DNA of 38,959 bases from SIG437 sp045648985. Lineage in GTDB: Bacteria; Bacillota; Clostridia; UBA1381; UBA9506. The DNA lies in contig JAZROZ010000019.1 of the NCBI GenBank assembly GCA_045648985.1, positions 1 to 38,959 of the forward strand, read 5' to 3'. A model generated the notes under the pieces. It ran no database searches. It was not told the DNA's origin and was given only the letters and a program-made list of their open reading frames with translations. This document shows, piece by piece, positions 1 through 6,882 of the stretch; position 1 is the stretch's first letter; each line of letters begins with the position of its first letter. Position numbers and translations under genes: made by a program.

Positions 1-95
1 TCCCTATAGCCTAAATGGTGTTCTCGCATATCCATTATAACAGATATTTTGAATTCTGACGAGTAGGTTTTGTAAATTTGTCCTTTTTTTGCCAT
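1..95 (-). CDS. IS3-family transposase OrfA, N-terminal fragment
   Basis: Partial gene, cut by the window edge. The minus strand reads ATG at 95 with a strong GGAGGT ribosome site at 111-106. It encodes about 31 residues beginning MAKKGQIYKTYSSEFK and continuing through a VIMDMREHHLGYR-like stretch. This matches the start of the helix-turn-helix OrfA protein of IS3-family elements (MAKKGQ..K.YS.EFK pattern). OrfA binds the element ends, and OrfAB made by frameshifting is the usual transposase. The downstream part is off the window, so whether the element is intact is unknown. Confidence 0.7.
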   Translation of the reverse strand, partial: MAKKGQIYKTYSSEFKISVIMDMREHHLGYR

Positions 96-141
96 AAAAA
101 TATGCACCTCCAAAAGTGTCTAACTTTTGGGGTGCATATCA
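1..141 (-). mobile_element. IS3-family element (IS150-like end), partial
   Basis: Read on the minus strand, the sequence starts TGATATGCACCCCAAAAGTT and runs into a transposase start. This resembles the terminal inverted repeats of IS150-group IS3 elements (TG...CA ends, with a CACCCCAAAAGTTAGAC-like core). The element end is placed at 140-141 and the rest lies left of the window. An internal inverted repeat (104-136) around AAAAGTGTCTAACTTTT surrounds the transposase ribosome site. The end directly abuts repeat copy A. The target duplication cannot be checked without the other end. Confidence 0.7.
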
Positions 142-228
142 TAAGAAAGTGTTGGTTTTGAAGCCATATTTTCAGTTTATACTGTGTCAAAAACTGCCGA
201 AATGCGACAGCATTACGTCATTTTTATT
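141..228 (+). repeat. Interspersed hairpin repeat, copy A
   Basis: These 88 bases align without gaps to 5584-5671 (copy B), with 73 of 88 identical by hand count. The core hairpin has arms at about 193-208 and 213-228, with loop GACA. It keeps the unpaired A-A position of copy B and compensates at least two base-pair changes. The IS3 element end sits exactly at the left border, so the outer left arm, if it existed, has been displaced or lost. No right outer arm is seen. Bases 229-342 hold only AT-rich DNA and the promoter region of the next gene. Confidence 0.7.
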
Positions 229-342
229 ATACCATTACAAAACGTCTTGAAATCATTTTCTAAAAAATTTTATTTTTTATGGAACAAAATTATTTTGTCT
301 GCGTCTTAATAAGTGTAAAAAATAAAAAAGGAGAAAAAAGAC

Positions 343-1395
343 ATGAACTTAAAAAAATTAGTAACAATCATTTTAGCAGGAATACTTATGACAACACAGG
401 TAGCAGTTATTTCTGCTGAAGAAACAAATGTGGTTTTAGACGGAACTATTGACTATGAATTAGGCGAGCAGGCAGAGGGCGAATATGGTATTATGTTGAT
501 TGACGAACTTGGTGAGGATGCTTTAGCAATTCCTACATATGTTAATATCAGCGGAAAAGTTACAGAGATTAATAAAACAGAAGATGGTATCCTAGAATCT
601 GTTTTGGTTGAAAAAGATGATGAAACAGAAGTTTTACTTGTTGTTTCAGAAGAAACAATAGCTGTTGATTATAACGGTATGCCTGTTAATTTAGCAAGCC
701 TTGAGATTGGTACAGAGATTGATGCAGCACAGAGCTTAGCACAGACAATGAGTCTTCCGCCTCAGTCAGCCGCTTTTGCAATTGTAGTAAAAGCTGAAGG
801 TGAGATTGCTCCAAAATACATTGAAATCAGTAAAATCTCAGAAACTGATGGGGCGTTAGCATTTGAAAGTGCAGATGGATATTATCTTATAAGAATCAGC
901 GAAGAAACCGAATTTGTACCATACAAAACAAGAAATATAGTAACTGCAGCTGACATTAAAGAAGGCTCAAAGGTTTTAGTATGGTATGATATGAGCACAA
1001 AGAGCATTCCAGAGCAGGCTACTGCAAAAAAGGTTATGATAATTCCTGCACCTTTAGAGGATTCAGAAATCATCGGTGCAGAGATTGAAGATACTGAAAT
1101 TGATTTTGAAAAATACGGAAACATTATTCCTACAGTTGAAGATGGTATCTTATATCTTCCAGTAAGAGCGATTGCTGAAGCATTTGGTGCAAAAGTAACA
1201 TGGAATGCTGACACTCAGGGCATAGAGATTAAATCTGACAAAGAAACAGTTGAGCTTAAGATAGGCAAGGCTGTAGCAATCGTAGATGGCAAAGAAATGG
1301 AACTTGCAGATGCTCCGAAAATCGTTGATGACCGTACAGTAGTTGGTATAAACGGTAGTTTAGAACAGTATGGAATCAGTTTTATAACAAGATAA
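343..1395 (+). CDS. Secreted stalk-domain (copper amine oxidase N-terminal-like) protein
   Basis: A 350-residue exported protein of unknown function. Residues 1-25 form a signal peptide (MNLKK, hydrophobic core, VISAEE cleavage region). The C-terminal part, about 250-348, is a copper amine oxidase N-domain-like 'stalk' module: YLPVRAIAEAFGAKVTWN, then EIKSDKETVELKIGK and DDRTVVGI. In Clostridia this module is common in surface proteins and does not imply amine oxidase activity. The middle, about 60-230, has an OB-like beta pattern (YVNISGKVTEIN... and a second related half at IEISKISETDGA) but no catalytic motif I recognise. The ribosome site AAGGAG at 329-334 supports the start. A weak promoter may be TTGAAA (247-252) with TATTTT (271-276). 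Confidence 0.75.
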   Translation: MNLKKLVTIILAGILMTTQVAVISAEETNVVLDGTIDYELGEQAEGEYGIMLIDELGEDALAIPTYVNISGKVTEINKTEDGILESVLVEKDDETEVLLVVSEETIAVDYNGMPVNLASLEIGTEIDAAQSLAQTMSLPPQSAAFAIVVKAEGEIAPKYIEISKISETDGALAFESADGYYLIRISEETEFVPYKTRNIVTAADIKEGSKVLVWYDMSTKSIPEQATAKKVMIIPAPLEDSEIIGAEIEDTEIDFEKYGNIIPTVEDGILYLPVRAIAEAFGAKVTWNADTQGIEIKSDKETVELKIGKAVAIVDGKEMELADAPKIVDDRTVVGINGSLEQYGISFITR

Positions 1396-1398
1396 GGA

Positions 1399-1435
1399 AT
1401 ATTAAAAAAGGTGGCTTTGCCACCTTTTTTTAATA
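1399..1435. terminator. Bidirectional terminator between convergent genes
   Basis: Near-perfect hairpin: ATATT, A-run, GGTGGC, loop TTT, GCCACC, T-run, AATAT. It has A and T tracts on opposite sides, so it can end transcription from both strands. The stop codon of the minus-strand LUD gene (1430-1432) lies inside it. Its stem (AAAAAAGGTGGC) is nearly the same as the outermost stem around repeat copy B at 5558-5570 and 5855-5867. Confidence 0.9.
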
Positions 1436-2023
1436 TCCTAAATTTTCATTAATGAGTATCACTTCATAATCACAAGCTCCGGGCTTTTTCAAAAGAACAC
1501 TTATGCCCCTGCAAATTCTCTCAGGACTGTTGCAATCATAACATTTATCACCATTTTTGGCACATGGAGTAGAGCGGTTAAGTCTTTTTGCATTTAAGGG
1601 CGCTGCAACATTTCGTGCTCTAAAGAGAGCCTTTTCGTATGTTTCTTCAATTTTGTTTTTGCCTGCTATAAGATATACCTTTTCGTGTCCGTACATAATA
1701 GCTGATACCCTGTTACAAGTTCCATCTATGTTTATTATTTCACCTGTTTGGGAGATAGCATTAACTGATGAAATATAAACATCTGCAGTCTGTGCCGCTT
1801 TATAAATATCGCTGTCTTGCTCTTTCCAATGCCATAAAACTTCATTGTTTAGGGTTAAGCACTCATATAATCCCATATCTAAAACAGTCATCGAGCCGCC
1901 AATTCCAACAGTTTTTCCGTTTATCTCATTTGAAAGATAATCTTTAGCATCTTTTGAAGTTTCAAAGCATTTAACAGAAAAACCGTTGTTTAAAAGATTG
2001 TCTTTAATATTTGTAAAATCCAT
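1430..2023 (-). CDS. LUD-domain (LutC/YkgG-like) protein
   Basis: A 197-residue cytoplasmic protein of the LUD (DUF162) family, which includes LutC of lactate utilisation. Family features seen are the GIGGSMTVLDMGL stretch near residue 40, SSVNAISQTGEIINIDGTCNRVSA near 105 and the AGKNKIEETYEKALFRARNVAAPLNA region. A Cys-rich part (CAKNGDKCYDCNSPERIC) precedes the C-terminal LINENLGY, as in the short stand-alone clostridial versions. No lutA or lutB is present, so a role in lactate oxidation is not supported. It lies 20 bp behind cysK and is probably co-transcribed. Its stop codon is inside the shared terminator at 1399-1435. Confidence 0.8.
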   Translation of the reverse strand: MDFTNIKDNLLNNGFSVKCFETSKDAKDYLSNEINGKTVGIGGSMTVLDMGLYECLTLNNEVLWHWKEQDSDIYKAAQTADVYISSVNAISQTGEIINIDGTCNRVSAIMYGHEKVYLIAGKNKIEETYEKALFRARNVAAPLNAKRLNRSTPCAKNGDKCYDCNSPERICRGISVLLKKPGACDYEVILINENLGY

Positions 2024-2043
2024 AATTTTCTCCTATTCTATAA

Positions 2044-2970
2044 TTAGTTAAACATTTCAGTAGAAAGATATCTTTCGCCTCTGTCAGGGAGTAGTACAAC
2101 AATATTTTTAGCGCAGTTTTGGGGACGTTTTGCAATCTCGCAGGCTGCCCAAAGAGCAGCACCTGAGGAAATACCGACTAAAATTCCTTCTTTTTTTGCT
2201 AAATCTCTTCCCATTTTGAATGCATCATCTTCTTTTACTGTAATAATTTCATCATAAATATCCGTATTTAGATTTTTTGGAATAAAGCCTGCGCCGATAC
2301 CCTGGAGACCGTGAGCGCCTTTTTCGCCGCCTGATAAAACAGGGGATAGGGCAGGTTCAACCGCAATGATTTTAATGTCAGGATTTTTTGATTTTAAAAA
2401 CTCGCCAGTTCCTGTAATCGTTCCGCCTGTGCCGACACCTGCTACAAATATATCAACATTTCCATCTGTATCATTCCATATTTCAGGACCCGTCGTAAGT
2501 CTGTGTATTTCGGGATTCATAGGATTGTCAAACTGACCTGGTATAAAACTTCCCTCAATCTCTTTTTGAAGTTCGTTTGCTTTTTCTATCGCACCATTCA
2601 TTCCCTGACTTCCGGGAGTGAGTACAATTTCTGCCCCATACGCTTTTAAAAGACTTATTCGCTCTTTTGACATTGTATCAGGCATCGTGAGAATAATTCT
2701 ATATCCAAGTGTTGCACAAAGTGCTGCAAGACCAATACCTGTGTTTCCGCTTGTCGGCTCTATGATTGTTGCGCCTGTCTTTAAAATACCGCGCGCTTTT
2801 GCATCATCTATCATAGCTTTTCCCACTCTGTCTTTAGAGCTGCCTGCGGGATTAAAGCTTTCAAGCTTTACAATAAGGTTTGCTGTAATGTTTTCTGACT
2901 TTTCAATATTTTTAAGCCTTAAAAGCGGAGTATTTCCTATTAAATCGGATATACTGTTATATATTTTCAT
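2044..2970 (-). CDS. cysK: Cysteine synthase (O-acetylserine sulfhydrylase)
   Basis: Makes L-cysteine from O-acetylserine and sulfide with pyridoxal phosphate in the cytoplasm. The protein has 308 residues, the usual length. The PLP lysine is K46 in PAGSSKDRVG. The substrate/phosphate loop is TSGNTG (73-78), the glycine-rich PLP-phosphate loop is GVGTGGTITGTG (about 175-187), and SSGAA follows near 263. Ribosome site AAAGGATGTG precedes the ATG. The minus-strand promoter appears to be TTGAAT-17-TAAAAT (3020-3015, 2997-2992). It is followed 20 bp later by the LUD gene. No cysE is in view. Confidence 0.95.
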   Translation of the reverse strand: MKIYNSISDLIGNTPLLRLKNIEKSENITANLIVKLESFNPAGSSKDRVGKAMIDDAKARGILKTGATIIEPTSGNTGIGLAALCATLGYRIILTMPDTMSKERISLLKAYGAEIVLTPGSQGMNGAIEKANELQKEIEGSFIPGQFDNPMNPEIHRLTTGPEIWNDTDGNVDIFVAGVGTGGTITGTGEFLKSKNPDIKIIAVEPALSPVLSGGEKGAHGLQGIGAGFIPKNLNTDIYDEIITVKEDDAFKMGRDLAKKEGILVGISSGAALWAACEIAKRPQNCAKNIVVLLPDRGERYLSTEMFN

Positions 2971-2991
2971 AATTTCACATCCTTTACATTT

Positions 2992-3059
2992 ATTTTATCA
3001 TAAGAGTTATATTAATTCAAGTAAAAACAACTTGACAAAGGCGATATTATATTGATAAA
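2992..3059. promoter_or_regulatory. Divergent cysK/copA promoters with a shared inverted repeat
   Basis: Minus strand, for cysK: -35 TTGAAT at 3020-3015, 17-base spacer, -10 TAAAAT at 2997-2992. Plus strand, for copA: -35 TTGACA at 3032-3037 and -10 GATAAA at 3054-3059. A perfect inverted repeat TCAAGT-7-ACTTGA (3017-3022, 3030-3035) overlaps both -35 boxes. No CsoR-type or CopY-type copper operator is evident. Confidence 0.5.
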
Positions 3060-3081
3060 ATTATAACATTGAGGTGATAAA

Positions 3082-5559
3082 GTGGAAAAATATAACATTA
3101 CCGGAATGAGTTGCTCAGCCTGTAGTAGTGCAGTTGAAAAAGCCGTGAGCGAAGTTAGTGGTGTAACAAAATGCAGTGTAAATCTGCTTACAAATACAAT
3201 GATTGTTGAAGGCACAGCAGACCAAGAGAGTATTATCGAGGCAGTAGAAAACGCGGGTTATGGCGCATATGTATCAGGAGAGAAGAAATCTACTGAAAAA
3301 GACTTTGATGCTGATACTAAAAAAATAAGAACAAGACTTATTGCATCTTTGATATTTCTTGCCATTTTAATGTATGTTTCAATGGGACATATGATGGCGG
3401 GTTTTCCTATGCCTAAGTTTTTTGAACATAATCATATAGCTTTGGGAATATTGCAGCTTCTCTTATCAGGAATAATACTCGTTATAAACAACAAATTCTT
3501 TGTAAACGGATATAAGGGTGCAGTTAAAAAAGCTCCTAATATGGATACTTTAGTAGCTTTAGGGGCAGGTGCATCGTTTATATATAGTGTTTATGTGCTT
3601 TTTGCGATGACAGACGCTCAGCTTAAAGGCGATATGGATTTAGTGATGGGTTATATGCACGAATTCTATTTTGAATCAGCGGCGATGATTCTTGCGCTGA
3701 TTACTGTTGGTAAAATGCTTGAATCATACTCAAAAGGAAAAACAACAAACGCTATAAAATCACTTGTGGAGCTTGCTCCTAAAACCGCAGTTATACTGAT
3801 TGACGGAAAAGAAAAGGTGATACCTGTCCGTGATGTGAAAATTGGCGATATATTCATAGTGCGTCTAGGTGAGAATATTCCCGTTGACGGAATTGTGATA
3901 GAAGGAAGCAGTGCGGTCGATGAATCAATGCTCACAGGAGAGAGCATACCTGTTGACAAAGTGATAGATAGTCACGTTTCTCAGGCTACAATAAATAAAT
4001 CAGGATATTTAAAGTGCAGAGCCGAAAAAGTTGGCGATGATACAGCTCTTTCGCAGATTATCAAGATGGTCACAGATGCGCAGGCAACAAAAGCACCAAT
4101 CTCAAAAGTTGCAGATAAGGTTTCGGGCATTTTTGTTCCTGTAGTTTTGATAATATCTTTAATAACATTTGTTATATGGACGATTTCAGGAAAAACGCTT
4201 GGGTTTTCACTTGCAAGAGCCATATCCGTTTTAGTTATAAGTTGTCCTTGTGCTTTAGGTTTAGCAACTCCCGTTGCGATTATGGTCGGTAGCGGAGTAG
4301 GAGCCAAAAACGGCATATTATTTAAAAGTGCAGCAGCTTGCGAAATAGCAGGAAAAACACAAATAGCGGTTTTAGATAAGACGGGAACGATAACAAAAGG
4401 AGTTCCCGAAGTAACGGATATAATACCTGCTGAAAATATAGATGAAACGGAATTTTTAAAGCTTGCATATTCTTTGGAGATAAAAAGCGAACATCCATTA
4501 TCAAAGGCAATTATAAAAAAAGCGGAAGAAGAGAATCTGCAGACTTTAGAAGTTACTGAATTTGAAGCATTAAGCGGAAATGGATTAAAGGCAAAGCTTT
4601 GTGAAAAGGATTTATATGGCGGAAAGCTTGAGTTTATAGAAACTGTTACCTATGTTTCCGATGAATTAAAAAAACAAGCAGAGGACTTGGCAGATGACGG
4701 AAAAACGCCCTTGTATTTTGCGTATAACGGAAATCTGCTTGGAATTATAGCTGTCAGCGATGTAATAAAAGAAGACGGCAAAAATGCCATAGCAGAGCTT
4801 AAAAATATGGGAATATCTGTTTATATGCTCACGGGCGATAATGAAAGAACGGCAAAAGCCATAGCAAAAAAAGTGGGCATAGATAACGTCATAGCAGGTG
4901 TTTTGCCATATGATAAGGAAAAAACAATCACAAATTTAAAACAAAAAGGTAAGGTTTTGATGGTTGGCGATGGGATTAACGATGCTCCCGCACTCACTTC
5001 TGCTGATAGCGGTATGGCGATTGGTGCAGGAACAGACGTTGCGATTGATGCAGCTGATATCGTGCTTATGAAGAATAATCTTTGTGATGTACCTGCAGCT
5101 ATCAGGCTTGGACGGATAATGCTTAGAAATATCCACGAAAATCTGTTCTGGGCATTTATATATAATGCTATAGGTATTCCGCTTGCGTCAGGTGTATGGA
5201 TTAACACTTTCGGCTGGAAGTTAAATCCAATGTTCGGTGCTTTGGCAATGAGTTTATCGAGCTTTTGTGTAGTAATGAATGCATTGAGATTAAATCTTAT
5301 AGATTTTAAAAATCCAAAAAGATATAAAAAGATTAAACATAAAAAGGAGAATAAAATTGTGACTAAAACTTTAAAGATTGAAGGTATGATGTGCAAGCAT
5401 TGTGAGGCAAGAGTTAAAAAGTGCTTAGAAGCAATAGACGGGGTAGATGAAGTAATCGCAAGCCACGAAAAAGGTACGGCAGAGATTAAATTGAGTAAAG
5501 ATATTACTGATGATATTCTGAAAAAGACAGTTATAGAGCAGGGATATGATGTAATATAA
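3082..5559 (+). CDS. copA: Copper-exporting P1B-type ATPase with C-terminal CopZ-like domain
   Basis: ATP-driven export of Cu(I) across the membrane. It has 825 residues and starts at GTG with ribosome site GAGGTG (3071-3076). An N-terminal heavy-metal domain has GMSCSAC (8-14). Then come two helices at about 85-135 and a pair at 155-215, the actuator TGES (285-288), the copper-channel CPC (388-390), phosphorylated D432 in DKTGT, the SEHPL nucleotide site (489-493) and hinge GDGIND (629-634). Late-helix residues are Y694-N695 and MSLSS (723-727), typical of Cu(I) pumps. Unusually, a second heavy-metal domain with GMMCKHC (768-774) follows the last helix, after a lysine-rich linker. That linker contains an in-frame ribosome site, described separately. 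Confidence 0.95.
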   Translation: MEKYNITGMSCSACSSAVEKAVSEVSGVTKCSVNLLTNTMIVEGTADQESIIEAVENAGYGAYVSGEKKSTEKDFDADTKKIRTRLIASLIFLAILMYVSMGHMMAGFPMPKFFEHNHIALGILQLLLSGIILVINNKFFVNGYKGAVKKAPNMDTLVALGAGASFIYSVYVLFAMTDAQLKGDMDLVMGYMHEFYFESAAMILALITVGKMLESYSKGKTTNAIKSLVELAPKTAVILIDGKEKVIPVRDVKIGDIFIVRLGENIPVDGIVIEGSSAVDESMLTGESIPVDKVIDSHVSQATINKSGYLKCRAEKVGDDTALSQIIKMVTDAQATKAPISKVADKVSGIFVPVVLIISLITFVIWTISGKTLGFSLARAISVLVISCPCALGLATPVAIMVGSGVGAKNGILFKSAAACEIAGKTQIAVLDKTGTITKGVPEVTDIIPAENIDETEFLKLAYSLEIKSEHPLSKAIIKKAEEENLQTLEVTEFEALSGNGLKAKLCEKDLYGGKLEFIETVTYVSDELKKQAEDLADDGKTPLYFAYNGNLLGIIAVSDVIKEDGKNAIAELKNMGISVYMLTGDNERTAKAIAKKVGIDNVIAGVLPYDKEKTITNLKQKGKVLMVGDGINDAPALTSADSGMAIGAGTDVAIDAADIVLMKNNLCDVPAAIRLGRIMLRNIHENLFWAFIYNAIGIPLASGVWINTFGWKLNPMFGALAMSLSSFCVVMNALRLNLIDFKNPKRYKKIKHKKENKIVTKTLKIEGMMCKHCEARVKKCLEAIDGVDEVIASHEKGTAEIKLSKDITDDILKKTVIEQGYDVI
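5343..5559 (+). other. Internal translation start for a CopZ-like copper chaperone
   Basis: Within copA, AAAGGAG (5343-5349) is followed after 9 bases by GTG (5359-5361), exactly in frame as codon 760. Translation from here would give 66 residues starting VTKTLKIEGMMCKHCEARVK. This is the size and motif of a stand-alone CopZ copper chaperone. Either a former separate copZ gene became fused to copA by losing the copA stop, or both products are still made from one message. The E. coli copA gene makes a free chaperone by frameshifting, so a dual product has precedent. No expression evidence is available here. Confidence 0.5.
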
Positions 5560-5869
5560 AAAGGTGGCATTAGCCCGTCACTTATAAGGAAGAATTGGTT
5601 TTGAAACCATATTTCTAGTTTATACTACGTCAAAAAATCCCGAAATACGTCAGTATTACGGGATTTTTATTCCTTGTCTAAATCTAAAAATATGAAGTTC
5701 AAAACTGCCTTGCACCCTAAAATGTTCAATTTTGAATGAAGTTTAAGGCGAAAACGGCTCATAATCCTGGCGGATATGAGCCGTTTTTAACGCAGAAATT
5801 CGTCAAAATTGTCATTTTAGGGCAAATATTCCTTATGAGTGACGGGCTTTACTGATGCCACCTTTTTAT
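5556..5869 (+). repeat. Hairpin repeat copy B, nested in the copA terminator stem
   Basis: This fills the 316-base gap between the convergent copA and the next gene. Outer arms: AAAAAGGTGGCAT (5558-5570) with ATGCCACCTTTTT (5855-5867), continued by AGCCCGTCAC and ATAAGGAA with their partners (to 5593 and 5829). The core homologous to copies A and C is 5584-5690. Its main hairpin pairs 5633-5648 with 5653-5668 around loop GTCA, with one A-A mismatch. A second, 117-base extended hairpin spans about 5710-5826: TTGC..CCTAAAATG pairs with 5813-5825, CAATTTTGA (5727-5735) with 5803-5811, and AAAACGGCTCATA (5751-5763) with 5775-5787. There is no coding sequence. Confidence 0.8.
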
Positions 5870-5875
5870 GTGATA

Positions 5876-6724
5876 TTAAAGAGTTCTGATTTTTTCTCTT
5901 AAGAAGTTTGCAGCCATTGCAATGTCTGCTGATGGATTTTCACCAACTTCACGCTCTATTGTGAGGAAGCCTCTATATCCAACCTCTTCAAGAGCTCTTA
6001 AGTAATTATCAAAATCAACATGTCCCTGACCTAAAGGCATTTCTATACGTGTAGCCTCCGGGTTCTTTTCAATGTCAATATATTTATGAAGTTCCTCAGC
6101 AGGAATATCTTTTAGTCTGACACCATCTTTAGCATGTGTATGTACGATGTAATCTTTAAGAGTATAAACGCCTTTAACCGGGTCATCTCCCACACGCATA
6201 ACAAGGTTTGCAGGGTCAAAGTTAACGGCAACACCTTTTGAACCGAGCTCATCTAAAAAGCCTTTTAAAATCACGGCAGTTTCAGGGCCTGTTTCAATTG
6301 CAAAGTGAGCATCTAAGCTGTCTGCATATCTTGAAAGCTCAAAACAAGCCTCCTGCATGATTTTGTATGTGTCGGTGTTTTTATCTTCAGGTACAACACC
6401 TATGTGTGTTGTAACAATGTTTGTTTCAAGCTCTTTAGCCATATCCAGAATTCTTTTTGATTTTTCAATCAATTCAGGATTTTTTTCGGGGTCAGCAAAG
6501 CCTTGGCCAAAATCTCCACAAAGAGCAGAGAAGCAAAGACCGTTTGCTTTCATCATGTCCAAAAGCTCTTTCCTTTTGTCGCCAACTAATTCTTCGGGAC
6601 TATAGCCACCACGGGTAGCATAAAGCTGTATACCCTGAGCGCCTATTGCAGCTGCCTTTTCAATTGATTCCTGTGTTCCGCATCTGAAACTCTGAAGCAT
6701 TACACCTATTGGATAATTATACAT
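5876..6724 (-). CDS. Sugar phosphate isomerase/epimerase family (TIM barrel) protein
   Basis: A 282-residue cytoplasmic protein of the AP-endonuclease-2/xylose-isomerase-like TIM-barrel family. Barrel landmarks are GVMLQSFRCG at strand 1, the IGAQGIQLYATRG strand-2 region, TTHIGVVPED, HFAIETGPET (metal-binding Glu), NFDPANLVM (Asp), VHTHAKDG (paired His) and a C-terminal FLTIEREVGENP (Glu). These are the usual divalent-metal ligands. Members act on sugars, inositols or hydroxypyruvate, and the substrate cannot be told here. It stands alone between a terminator-like repeat and a divergent promoter region. Bases 6725-6817 have a plain AT-rich leader for this gene. Confidence 0.8.
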   Translation of the reverse strand: MYNYPIGVMLQSFRCGTQESIEKAAAIGAQGIQLYATRGGYSPEELVGDKRKELLDMMKANGLCFSALCGDFGQGFADPEKNPELIEKSKRILDMAKELETNIVTTHIGVVPEDKNTDTYKIMQEACFELSRYADSLDAHFAIETGPETAVILKGFLDELGSKGVAVNFDPANLVMRVGDDPVKGVYTLKDYIVHTHAKDGVRLKDIPAEELHKYIDIEKNPEATRIEMPLGQGHVDFDNYLRALEEVGYRGFLTIEREVGENPSADIAMAANFLREKIRTL

Positions 6725-6817
6725 ATCTATCCCTTTCCTTCCTCTTCCTTTTTTTTGTTTTTAACATTGTACCATATAAAAAACTTTTTGTCAAGCAAAA
6801 ATAATGTCGTCAAACTA

Positions 6818-6846
6818 TTGATTTTTTCCATAAAATGAGATATAAT
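6818..6846 (+). promoter_or_regulatory. Promoter of the aconitase-icd-rex unit
   Basis: TTGATT (6818-6823), 17 bases, TATAAT (6841-6846). Transcription should start near 6853, which excludes the upstream ATG at 6835 as a start for aconitase. I saw no clear Rex operator (TTGTTAA-type inverted repeat) around it. Confidence 0.7.
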
Positions 6847-6882
6847 TATTCATTGATATGTTTAAAAAACAGGAGGCAGAAC

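Noticed and set aside
4821..5570. 249-codon open frame antisense to copA
   Set aside because: Shadow frame of a strongly conserved gene; no ribosome site, and its hydrophobic look comes from the complement of copA codons.
6835..6882. 16-residue N-terminal extension of aconitase
   Set aside because: It overlaps the -10 box at 6841-6846, so it would not be transcribed; ATG 6883 has a strong AGGAGG.
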